A stretch of DNA of 64,000 bases from the NCBI GenBank assembly GCA_038114465.1, contig JAYNQW010000005.1:62001-126000 (forward strand), in the 5' to 3' direction. Shown piece by piece: positions 24,528-31,931 of this stretch; position 1 is the stretch's first letter; every line of letters starts with the position of its first letter. The translations under genes and the position numbers were made by a program. The notes below the pieces were generated by a model. It was not told the DNA's origin, did not search any database, and saw only the letters and a program-made list of their open reading frames with translations. This DNA comes from CALINB01 sp938045325. GTDB taxonomy: Bacteria > Pseudomonadota > Alphaproteobacteria > Rhodospirillales > CALINB01.

Positions 24528-26333
24528 TTAAGCCGGGTCGCCGTCGTCATCGCTCGTTGGATCACGAGAAACCACATTTTCGATTTTGGCGCCGGGAAAA
24601 TTGTCCATCACGGCTTGAACCAACGGATGCTTAGCCGCATCGGCAACGATTTTTTCTTTATCGGCGTTTCGGGTTTGTTGGATCGTCGGCACCCCTTCTT
24701 CCTGCGACACCGTGACGACCCAGCGCTCGCCGGTGACCTCTTTCAGGAATTGAATGAGGCGGCTTGCCAGATCACTCGGCGCACCCTCGGCCGGACGAAA
24801 TTCAATTTGGCCCTGCTCAAACCGCACTAAATGAAGATGGTTTTCAAGATGCGCCAACAACATTCCTTCGCGGCGTTCGGCGACCAATGTAATGAGGTCT
24901 TCAAATGACTTTAAGATTGGTTGCGTCGGTAAGGGATCGGCTTGCGGCTGGACACCAGGTTGTGGCGCGTGAGCGTGGGCGTGGGCGTGGGCGGCACCCC
25001 CGGAAGACGGCGGCGGTGACGGCGATGTCATGGCCGGAGCCGGTGAGGCGGCAACCGCTGATGCCGATGATGCGGTATTGGACACTGATGCCCCAGTTGA
25101 TGACGATGAAGATGGCGGTTGTGTGTTGGCTTGTTCCTTGTTGAGGGCCTCCAAGGCCTCCGCCGGGCTCGGCAGTTCGGCGGCATAGGCAAGCCGGATC
25201 AGCACCATCTCGAGCGCTTGCACCGGGCGCGGTGCCATCCGGACTTCGTTCAATCCTTTGAGCAGCATCTGCCAGGCGCGGGTCAGCACCGGCATGGAAA
25301 GACGTTGCGCCATGTCCGGACCCCGGTTGCGCTCGGCGTCCGACAGGCCCGGCGCGTCCACGGCGGACGGCACGACCCGCAGGCGTGTCAGCCAATGGGT
25401 CAACGCCAACAGATCCTCGATGATAAAAGCCGGATCGGCGCCCGCTTCATATTGTACCGCGACCGTCTCGAGGGCCTGGCCGACATCGCCCTTCATAATC
25501 GCATCCAGAATATCGAACGTCACCGCGCGGTCGGCGAGGCCGATCATGGCACGGACTTGAACATCCGTGACGGCACCGCCGTCCTGGCCGGCTAAAGCAA
25601 TAGCCTGATCGAGCAAACTTAAACCGTCGCGCACGGATCCATCGGCGGCGCGCGCCAGCAAGGCTAGCGCTTCCGGTGAAAGTTCGGCTTTTTCTTGCGC
25701 CGCAATCGAACCGAGATGCGTCATCAAGGTTTCCATCTCGACCCGGCGTAAATCGAAACGCTGACAACGGGACAATACGGTAATGGGAATCTTGCCGGTC
25801 TCGGTCGTGCAAAAAATAAATTTCACATGCTCGGGCGGCTCTTCGAGAGTCTTCAAAAGCGCGTTGAAGGCGTTACGCGACAGCATGTGCACTTCATCGA
25901 TGATGTAAACTTTATAGCGCGCCGACGTCGGGCGGTAACGCACACCCTCGATCAGCTCGCGAATATCGTCGACACCGGTGCGGCTCGCCGCATCCATCTC
26001 CAGCACATCCATGTGACGGTCTTCGCCAATTGCCAAACAATGCTCGCACACCCCGCACGGCTCAGCCGTCGGACCCGTTAAATCGCCGTCGACACCGATA
26101 CAATTCAATGCCCGCGCAATAATCCGGGCCGTGGTGGTTTTGCCGACGCCACGCACACCGGTCAGCAAAAACGCGTGCACCAAGCGGCCCCGGTGGATAG
26201 CATTGGTTAGGGTCCGCACCAACGCATCCTGGCCGACCAGGCCGGTAAAATCATCCGGCCGGTATTTGCGCGCCAAAACACGATAGGCATCGGTTTCGGT
26301 CGTTGCGGTTTCCGGTGCGGACACGTCGGTCAT
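24528..26333 (-). CDS. dnaX: DNA polymerase III subunit gamma/tau
   Basis: A 601-residue clamp-loader subunit. The AAA+ domain includes Walker A GVRGVGKTTTARIIARALNC, a zinc-binding Cys cluster around EPCGVCEHCLAI, Walker B VYIIDEVHMLSRNAFNALLK, and sensor 1 FIFCTTE. Domain III follows, then a Ser/Pro/Ala/His-rich linker (about residues 400-470) and a C-terminal tau-type domain (about 480-590). It lies directly downstream of the SRP RNA gene, an order typical of alphaproteobacteria. I saw no clear slippery sequence for a frameshifted short form. Confidence 0.95.
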   Translation of the reverse strand: MTDVSAPETATTETDAYRVLARKYRPDDFTGLVGQDALVRTLTNAIHRGRLVHAFLLTGVRGVGKTTTARIIARALNCIGVDGDLTGPTAEPCGVCEHCLAIGEDRHMDVLEMDAASRTGVDDIRELIEGVRYRPTSARYKVYIIDEVHMLSRNAFNALLKTLEEPPEHVKFIFCTTETGKIPITVLSRCQRFDLRRVEMETLMTHLGSIAAQEKAELSPEALALLARAADGSVRDGLSLLDQAIALAGQDGGAVTDVQVRAMIGLADRAVTFDILDAIMKGDVGQALETVAVQYEAGADPAFIIEDLLALTHWLTRLRVVPSAVDAPGLSDAERNRGPDMAQRLSMPVLTRAWQMLLKGLNEVRMAPRPVQALEMVLIRLAYAAELPSPAEALEALNKEQANTQPPSSSSSTGASVSNTASSASAVAASPAPAMTSPSPPPSSGGAAHAHAHAHAPQPGVQPQADPLPTQPILKSFEDLITLVAERREGMLLAHLENHLHLVRFEQGQIEFRPAEGAPSDLASRLIQFLKEVTGERWVVTVSQEEGVPTIQQTRNADKEKIVADAAKHPLVQAVMDNFPGAKIENVVSRDPTSDDDGDPA

Positions 26334-26383
26334 TTTATATTGATCATCCTTGATGCAACATTGGCAGGCTGTAATACGATAAA

Positions 26384-26477
26384 GGAGACTGACAACGACC
26401 CGAATCGAATCTCGTTACGGCTGCTTCCTTCCGGACCTGACCGGGTTGGCGAGGGATCCGTCCATCGCCAGCCTCCC
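26384..26477 (-). ncRNA. ffs: 4.5S RNA, small signal recognition particle RNA
   Basis: Read on the minus strand, the universally conserved SRP tetraloop region GTCAGGTCCGGAAGGAAGCA lies at about 26431-26450, forming the GGAA-capped hairpin bound by Ffh. Flanks GGCTGGCGATGGACGGATCC on the 5' side and GAGATTCGATTCGGGTCGTT on the 3' side match the alphaproteobacterial form. The ends pair as GGAGGCTGG with CCAGTCTCC-type complementarity, including G-T pairs, which sets the limits to within a few bases. The RNA forms the signal recognition particle with Ffh and targets membrane proteins. It lies 50 bases upstream of dnaX. Confidence 0.92.
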
Positions 26478-26560
26478 GGCGATACTATACCAAGTTCCGT
26501 AGCCCATCGGGCAACTTCGATTGCGCCCCGGCGCGCCGTTTTTTGTGGGTAAATTTCGGC

Positions 26561-27364
26561 TTAATTGAAAAGCGATTGCCAAAATCCGGCTAAACCGCCT
26601 TGGTCTTTTGCCACAACCTCACTGGTTTGCGGGTTAGGCTTCTGATTCTGTTGGGGATTTTGTTGCAGCTTCGGTTGGTCTTTGGGTGCCGCCGGCAAAT
26701 CGAGCGGGGCGGCGGGCAACTCAACCGGCGCCGGCGTAACCGCCGGACGGGGGGACGCGACCGGCGGCGGCGGTTCGGTCCCGCGCGGCGCTCTCGTCTG
26801 TGTCCTGATGAACGGCGCCGTCGGCACCCCCTCGGGGACGATGAGATGACTAACCGGTGAAATGTGGCGTGTGCGGGCATAGCTAATGTGGATGACCCCG
26901 TTCGCCCCGTTCGAGAACAAGTATGGCACCAATTGGTCTTCGAACTCGTAGCGGCCGTCACGTTTCGCGACAAACCAAATTTCAGCCGTTTGGCGCGGGC
27001 CGATCGTGATCGCGCTGAGACACGTCGTGTCGTAGTCCCGCTCACCGACCCTGATCAAACCGACGGCGATCGAATCAAAAAATCCGCTGGCGCGAAATCG
27101 TCTGTCGTCATCGTCGGCATTATGGATGCGCAACACATATGGCCGTTCGGCCGTGAACCCGAGCACCATCGGCCAATATTCGCCTTGGCGGATTCGCATA
27201 TTGACGGGCCGGGCCGTCTCCCAGTTCACCGCGCCGGTTTTGGTTTCCGGATAAAAAGCGCAACCGACCTGGCTGAAGGAAAAGTCCATTCCTTCAAGAA
27301 AATTACAGGCCGATAGTCCCAGCGCTACGCACGTGGAGAGAATGGCTTTATGCCCCCAGGCCAT
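26561..27364 (-). CDS. Lipoprotein with a degenerate cupredoxin-like domain and Pro/Gln-rich tail
   Basis: A 267-residue lipoprotein of no named family that I recognise. The signal ends in a lipobox, LSAC, with Cys20 the lipidation site. Residues about 55-160 look like a cupredoxin fold: YVLRIHNADDDDRRFRASGF, then IGPRQTAEIWFVAKRDGRYE, and a terminal strand GANGVIHISYA. The positions where copper His, Cys, His and Met ligands would be expected appear to be other residues, so copper binding is doubtful. Two further Cys (in VGCAFYPE and DTTCLSA) could form a disulfide. From about residue 190 it is Pro/Ala then Gln/Pro-rich, like a wall-spanning or flexible linker, ending GGLAGFWQSLFN. Confidence 0.75.
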   Translation of the reverse strand: MAWGHKAILSTCVALGLSACNFLEGMDFSFSQVGCAFYPETKTGAVNWETARPVNMRIRQGEYWPMVLGFTAERPYVLRIHNADDDDRRFRASGFFDSIAVGLIRVGERDYDTTCLSAITIGPRQTAEIWFVAKRDGRYEFEDQLVPYLFSNGANGVIHISYARTRHISPVSHLIVPEGVPTAPFIRTQTRAPRGTEPPPPVASPRPAVTPAPVELPAAPLDLPAAPKDQPKLQQNPQQNQKPNPQTSEVVAKDQGGLAGFWQSLFN

Positions 27365-27513
27365 TTGGGTTCCTCACCGCCGAGCACAATATCTCGTATT
27401 AGGCACTATATGTTGAAGTAAAATGTTGAGCAATTAGCATATATGCCTAGGAATCATTGACTCTTTTGCTGAATCAAGTCCGCTTTCCAATGCGCCGAAA
27501 TAACGCGGAACAC

Positions 27514-27600
27514 GAATGCAACCCATAACAGACCCCATTGCTGAATGCAACTCATAACGGACCCCATTGCTGAATGCAACTCATAACGGACCCCATTGCT
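27514..27600. repeat. Tandem repeat, three copies of a 29-bp unit
   Basis: Three contiguous 29-base units occupy 27514-27542, 27543-27571 and 27572-27600. Units 2 and 3 are identical; unit 1 differs at two positions. The core is GCAACTCATAACGGACCCC. The array lies in the 267 bases between the lipoprotein gene and nudC and ends just before nudC. There are no spacers, so it is not CRISPR. The core recalls from memory the repeated end motifs of IS21-type insertion sequences (CAAC...AACTGACC), so it could be the relic of one element end; no transposase is present. The rest of this gap shows only AT-rich sequence near 27410-27450. Confidence 0.9.
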
Positions 27601-27631
27601 GTCGGCGGGTCCATATGGCAGGTTCAGCGCC

Positions 27632-28579
27632 ATGCCTCAGCAGATTCGCACTACGTTTTCCCTGCATTACACCGGCGGCACCCTGGACCGGGCCACCGAG
27701 AAACGCGGCGACACAGACTGGATCGCTGAACGGCTGACCCATTCATCGAGCCTAATTGCACCGGTTTGGCGGAACCGTAACCTGATTCATCATCACGACG
27801 AACCGACGGCGGTTCTTACGGTGGGCAATGATGCGCAAAAATTTCTCGAACTGGCCGAGGACATCGTTCTGCTTGGCATCGAACAGGAAAACGGCAACAC
27901 CATTTTCGCCGCCGATCTTTCCCATCACGATGACGAAGCCATAGCACCGCTCACCAATGGTGCTTCCTTTTTGGATTTGCGCGAAATCGGCCCGATGATG
28001 AGCCGCGAAGAAGCAAATTTACTCGCCTTCGCACGCGGCGTGATGTTCTGGCATCGTCGGCAAAAATATTGCGGCATCTGCGGCCATCCGACGGAAAGCC
28101 GAAACGCCGGCCACATGCGCCAATGCACCAACCCTGAATGTGGGCGCGAACATTATCCGCGTACCGATCCCGCCGTCATCATGCTGGTCACCCGGGACAC
28201 ACCGAACGGCGAAGTCTGCCTGCTGGCCCATAAGGCGGCCATGCCGGAAGGCTGGTTTTCCGTTCTCGCCGGTTATGTCGATCCGGGTGAAAGCCTAGAA
28301 GAAGCGGTCGCGCGCGAAGTGAAAGAGGAAACCGGCGTGATCGTTTCGGATGTTCAATACCGCGCGTCCCAACCGTGGCCGTTCCCCTGCTCGCTGATGC
28401 TGGGCTTTCGCGCCCGCGCCATTTCCGAAGAAATTACCTGCGACGATGTCGAAATAGCGGAAGCCTATTGGTTCAGCCGCGACGATTTAAAGCACTTTCC
28501 CGAAAAAGGCTATCAGCTGTCGCGGCCCGATTCGATCGCCCGCTGCCTGATTGATGAGTGGCTTAACGAAGGCGATTGA
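27632..28579 (+). CDS. nudC: NAD(+) diphosphatase NudC (Nudix hydrolase)
   Basis: A 315-residue NudC. The N-terminal domain is followed by a zinc ribbon, YCGICGHPTESRNAGHMRQC, with the second Cys pair in TNPECGREHYPRTDP, and the Nudix box GYVDPGESLEEAVAREVKEE. The NADH-pyrophosphatase signature SQPWPFP follows shortly after. It cleaves NAD(H) to NMN(H) and AMP, and NudC proteins also remove NAD caps from RNA. I chose ATG 27632, with GCAGG upstream; an in-frame TTG at 27596 would place the start inside the 29-bp repeat. It converges on pheA. Confidence 0.94.
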   Translation: MPQQIRTTFSLHYTGGTLDRATEKRGDTDWIAERLTHSSSLIAPVWRNRNLIHHHDEPTAVLTVGNDAQKFLELAEDIVLLGIEQENGNTIFAADLSHHDDEAIAPLTNGASFLDLREIGPMMSREEANLLAFARGVMFWHRRQKYCGICGHPTESRNAGHMRQCTNPECGREHYPRTDPAVIMLVTRDTPNGEVCLLAHKAAMPEGWFSVLAGYVDPGESLEEAVAREVKEETGVIVSDVQYRASQPWPFPCSLMLGFRARAISEEITCDDVEIAEAYWFSRDDLKHFPEKGYQLSRPDSIARCLIDEWLNEGD

Positions 28580-28593
28580 GCACCCTGCGAATA

Positions 28594-29460
28594 TTACTCT
28601 TCCGGTGGCGGCGCGTTTTTCAAACGATACGGGTGCGCCGGATACGTTCCCAAAATATGAACCTCATGCGAGAAGAAATTCAACTCTTCAAGCGCATGCT
28701 TCATGCCCTGCTCTTCCGGATGCCCCTCGACTTCGGCAAAAAACTGTGCCGCGTGAAAGTGACCGCCGACGAGATAACTTTCGAGCTTGGTCATGTTGAT
28801 GCCGTTCGAGGCAAATCCGCCCATGGCTTTATATAAAGCGGCGGCGACGTTACGCACCCGAAAGACAAAACTGGTCATCACCGTGCCGGAACCGAGCGGC
28901 GGGACAACCGGCTCGCGGGTCATGATCAAAAACCGGGTCGTATTATGATCGGCGTCTTCGATGCTGCCGGCTAGGATATCGAGACCATGTAAATGGGCGG
29001 CAAGCTCGGAGGCGATCACCCCTTGGGTTGGATCGCCGGCTTCCGCGATTTCCGCCGCCGCGCCGGCCGTATCGACCCGCACCACCGGCTCGAAATTTAG
29101 ATCCCGGATAAATTTGCGGCACTGGCCGAGCGCATGCACGTGGCTGTGCACGTGAGTGATTTTGTCCAGGCTGGCCCCCTTCACCGCCATCAAATGATGG
29201 TTCACCCGTTGAAAATGCTCACCGATAATGTGCAGACCTGAATCGGGCAACAAATGATGAATGTCGGCGACACGACCAGCGATGGAATTTTCGATGGGGA
29301 TCATGCCCCGTCCCGCTTTACCGTCCCGGATCGCAGCAAAAGCATCTTCGAACGTGCGGCAGGGCAGCGTGACCAGCTCCGGGAACACATCCCTGCACGC
29401 CAGATCGGAGTACGCGCCATGGGCTCCTTGAAAAGCGATGATGTTATCGGTATCGGCCAT
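28594..29460 (-). CDS. pheA: Prephenate dehydratase (monofunctional, with ACT domain)
   Basis: A 288-residue monofunctional prephenate dehydratase. The catalytic domain runs from IAFQGAHGAYSDLAC through GMIPIENSIAGRV to TRFLIMTRE, the latter including the catalytic Thr-Arg-Phe. The C-terminal ACT domain spans about residues 195-280 (SFVFRVRNVAAALYKAMGGF). The regulatory ESRP motif of enteric enzymes is replaced by LESYLVGG. It makes phenylpyruvate for phenylalanine. No chorismate mutase is fused. kdsB lies 17 bases upstream on the same strand, so they probably share a transcript. Confidence 0.95.
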   Translation of the reverse strand: MADTDNIIAFQGAHGAYSDLACRDVFPELVTLPCRTFEDAFAAIRDGKAGRGMIPIENSIAGRVADIHHLLPDSGLHIIGEHFQRVNHHLMAVKGASLDKITHVHSHVHALGQCRKFIRDLNFEPVVRVDTAGAAAEIAEAGDPTQGVIASELAAHLHGLDILAGSIEDADHNTTRFLIMTREPVVPPLGSGTVMTSFVFRVRNVAAALYKAMGGFASNGINMTKLESYLVGGHFHAAQFFAEVEGHPEEQGMKHALEELNFFSHEVHILGTYPAHPYRLKNAPPPEE

Positions 29461-29477
29461 GGTTTAAGGATTCCAAT

Positions 29478-30227
29478 CTATTGCCCGGATTTAAGGATTT
29501 GCCGGGCCCGTTCGAGATCGGCGGGAGTATCGACACCGAGCGGAACGGTGTCAACGCGCGCCGCATCGATACGCATGCCTGCTTCGAGGGCGCGAAGTTG
29601 TTCCAGTTTTTCACGCCGCTCGAGCACACCCGGTTGGAGCGCTACAAACGCCGCCAAAGCCGCGCGGCGATACGCATAAATGCCGATATGGTGATAGTGC
29701 GGCCCCGCACCCGACGGAATGCAGGCGCGAGAAAAATAAAGCGCCCGACCGATGGAACTGTCGCCGTCAAACGATACGGCGGGTTTCACCACATTCGGAT
29801 TATCCCGTTCCGCTTCATCCGTGATCTCGCACACCAATGTTGCGATATCGACCGCCGGTTCGGCAAGCGGCGCCAACACCGTTCGTACCAACCCAGGATC
29901 GAGGGTCGGCAGATCGCCTTGCAGGTTAATAACCGCATCGTATTGACCGGCCGCATCGGTCGTTTCGAGGGCTTCGAAAATCCGGTCCGATCCGGACGGG
30001 TGATCCGGTTTGGTTAAAACAGCCGAGCCGCCGGCTTGCTCAATCGCCTCGACGATTTCCGCTTCGGCGGCGGCCACCACGACGGGTCCCACATCGGCCT
30101 CCATCGCCCGGCGCCAGACATGAACAATCATTGGGTCGCCGTGGATATCGGCAAGCGGTTTGCCAGGCAGGCGTTCGGATGCCATGCGAGCGGGAATCAG
30201 AATGACTGGGTTCCGGGGCAGGCTCAT
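29478..30227 (-). CDS. kdsB: 3-deoxy-manno-octulosonate cytidylyltransferase (CMP-KDO synthetase)
   Basis: A 249-residue KdsB. The nucleotide-binding start is VILIPARMASERLPGKPLAD, followed by NLQGDLPTLDP with the metal Asp, and SRACIPSGAGPHYHHIGIYA. It activates KDO with CTP for lipopolysaccharide inner core synthesis, showing an LPS-bearing outer membrane. The gene is divergent from cycM and upstream of pheA, an arrangement common in alphaproteobacteria. Confidence 0.96.
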   Translation of the reverse strand: MSLPRNPVILIPARMASERLPGKPLADIHGDPMIVHVWRRAMEADVGPVVVAAAEAEIVEAIEQAGGSAVLTKPDHPSGSDRIFEALETTDAAGQYDAVINLQGDLPTLDPGLVRTVLAPLAEPAVDIATLVCEITDEAERDNPNVVKPAVSFDGDSSIGRALYFSRACIPSGAGPHYHHIGIYAYRRAALAAFVALQPGVLERREKLEQLRALEAGMRIDAARVDTVPLGVDTPADLERARQILKSGQ

Positions 30228-30538
30228 GCTTTCCTCGGCAAATGTGCGCCAGATAGCGTCAAGTTACTGAAAAACCTCATAAAAAATCACCTCATACGCC
30301 ACTGGACCCGGGCGCTGACCCGCACTATAGTCCCGGCGCAACACCGCACCATACCCTCCGGCCCGCGTGCTCCAAACCAAATTTTCAGCCGATATTGAAC
30401 GGGACGGACGGCTGGGGCAATATGCGGCGATTCTCCCGGGTTCTCCGGATTGTTGTTGCAGGCAAACGGCTCGGAAGACAGTGATTCCGAAGACAGTGAT
30501 TCGGAAGACAGTGATCAAGGCGAAAGAGGACACAATTA
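30228..30538. other. Divergent intergenic region between kdsB and cycM
   Basis: The 311-base gap holds the control regions for both divergent genes. I can see an 8-base palindrome ACTATAGT at 30324-30331, which may serve as a -10-like element, and a 3 x 15-bp tandem repeat near the cycM start (listed separately). No convincing pair of -35 and -10 hexamers, tRNA, FNR-type box or long stem is evident. No coding frame in it is convincing. Confidence 0.5.
30470..30514. repeat. Tandem repeat, three copies of a 15-bp unit, in the cycM leader
   Basis: The unit TTCGGAAGACAGTGA occurs three times in a row (30470-30484, 30485-30499, 30500-30514); the first base of copy 1 and one internal base of copy 2 differ. 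It ends 24 bases before the cycM start. It may be a replication-slippage repeat in an untranslated leader or multiple copies of a protein-binding site. Confidence 0.85.
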
Positions 30539-31066
30539 ATGCATTTCTCGTTTTTAGAAAAATTCGGCGCTTCGATACTCATCGTGATGTGGCTGGTATG
30601 GGGTTCGCACACGATCGGCAACTTTGTTTCTCCCGAACCCGCCAAAGCGAACGCGATTAAAATTGCCGGTGTCGCTACGACCACAACGGCTAAAGTTGAG
30701 AAAAAAGAGCCGCAAGACGCCTTAGTCCTGCTCGCCAAAGCCGATCCGAAAAAGGGTAAAAAAACATTCGGTAAATGCAAAGCCTGCCACACGACCGACA
30801 AAGGCGGCAAACACCGCGTCGGCCCGAATTTATGGAACGTCGTCGGTAACAAGATGGCCACCGGCAGCGGGTACAGCTATTCGAACGCCTTGAAAGGAAA
30901 AGGCGGCGAGTGGACCTACAAAAATCTGGACGCGTTTCTGAAAAGTCCGCGCCGATTTGCCAAGGGCACCAAAATGACCTTTGCCGGCGTGAGAAAGGCG
31001 ACCGAACGCGCCGATCTCCTGGTCTTTTTGCGGACCCTGAGCGACTCCCCCAAACCGTTACCGTAA
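30539..31066 (+). CDS. cycM: Membrane-anchored class I cytochrome c (CycM/c552-like)
   Basis: A 175-residue cytochrome c. An uncleaved N-terminal hydrophobic segment (FGASILIVMWLVWGSHTIGNF) likely anchors it in the inner membrane, followed by an Ala/Thr/Lys linker and the haem domain with CKACH (Cys80, Cys83, His84) and the axial Met in GTKMTFAG (Met146). It resembles CycM-type cytochromes, which pass electrons from the bc1 complex to aa3 oxidase. It is divergent from kdsB and followed 11 bases later by hisN. Confidence 0.9.
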   Translation: MHFSFLEKFGASILIVMWLVWGSHTIGNFVSPEPAKANAIKIAGVATTTTAKVEKKEPQDALVLLAKADPKKGKKTFGKCKACHTTDKGGKHRVGPNLWNVVGNKMATGSGYSYSNALKGKGGEWTYKNLDAFLKSPRRFAKGTKMTFAGVRKATERADLLVFLRTLSDSPKPLP

Positions 31067-31077
31067 GCTTTTCAGCC

Positions 31078-31857
31078 ATGACCGATAATGGCGCGGCAAC
31101 TTTCCTCGACCTCGCCATCCGTTTGGCCGATACCGCCGCACCCATCGCGCAGCGGTATTTCCGCACGCCGCTCGAAATCGAAGCCAAGTCAGACGCGTCG
31201 CCCGTTACGATTGCCGATAAGGAGATCGAAACGGCATTGCGCGCAGTCTTAAAGGAAGCCGTACCCGATCACGGGATCCTCGGCGAAGAACACGGCGCCG
31301 AAAATCTTGATGCGGCATACGTTTGGGTGATCGATCCGATTGACGGCACCCGGTCGTTTTCCATCGGTAAACCGTTATTCGGCACCTTGATCGGTTTAGT
31401 TCATAATGGCGTTCCCGTTTTGGGCGTGATCGACAACCCGGCCATTCACGAACGCTGGATCGGCATCAAAGGCAAACCCACAACATTTAACGGCCAACCC
31501 GTCGCAACCCGGACCTGCCCGGACATTGCGCAAGCCTGGATGACGTCGACGACGCCGCACATGTTTCTCGGCGACAACGTTAAGGCTTTCGAAAATCTGA
31601 AAGGCCAAGTCCGCCACACAATTTACGGCTGCGACTGCAATGCCTACGGCTATCTCGCCAACGGCTATCTCGACCTGGTCTGTGAAGCCGAGCTCAAACC
31701 TTACGATTACATCGCCCTGGTGCCTGTCATCGAAGGGGCCGGCGGCATCATCACCGACTGGCAAGGCGGCGCGCTCGGGCTTGATTCGGACGGGCGCACT
31801 ATCGCCGCGGGGGATGCGAAGGCCCACGGGGCCGCCCTGAAAGCCCTCACGGGCTGA
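31078..31857 (+). CDS. hisN: Inositol monophosphatase-family histidinol-phosphatase
   Basis: A 259-residue Mg-dependent phosphatase. Metal-binding motifs are ILGEEHGAE and VWVIDPIDGTRSFSIGKPLF, with the third Asp region in LKPYDYIALVPVIEGAGGII. The sequence around the middle (YGCDCNAYGYLANGYLDLV) fits the HisN type of histidinol-phosphate phosphatases found in alphaproteobacteria, which carry out the eighth step of histidine synthesis. ATG 31078 is chosen because it follows cycM cleanly and begins the family's N-terminus; an earlier in-frame start would lie deep inside cycM. General inositol phosphatase activity is the alternative. Confidence 0.85.
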   Translation: MTDNGAATFLDLAIRLADTAAPIAQRYFRTPLEIEAKSDASPVTIADKEIETALRAVLKEAVPDHGILGEEHGAENLDAAYVWVIDPIDGTRSFSIGKPLFGTLIGLVHNGVPVLGVIDNPAIHERWIGIKGKPTTFNGQPVATRTCPDIAQAWMTSTTPHMFLGDNVKAFENLKGQVRHTIYGCDCNAYGYLANGYLDLVCEAELKPYDYIALVPVIEGAGGIITDWQGGALGLDSDGRTIAAGDAKAHGAALKALTG

Positions 31858-31931
31858 TCACGTAAAATTATTTAGCCAGGATTGATCATCAGTTGATCCC
31901 GGCGGCTTCCGCCGTCAATATCACCCGTGAT

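Noticed and set aside
24528..26333. Programmed frameshift in dnaX giving a short gamma form
   Set aside because: No A-rich slippery heptamer followed by a strong stem was seen near the end of the AAA+ region.
27514..27600. CRISPR array
   Set aside because: The 29-bp units are contiguous, with no spacers, and no cas genes are present.
30228..30538. tRNA or small RNA gene in the kdsB/cycM gap
   Set aside because: No cloverleaf-like arms, TTCGA-type loop or terminator-ended stem could be traced.
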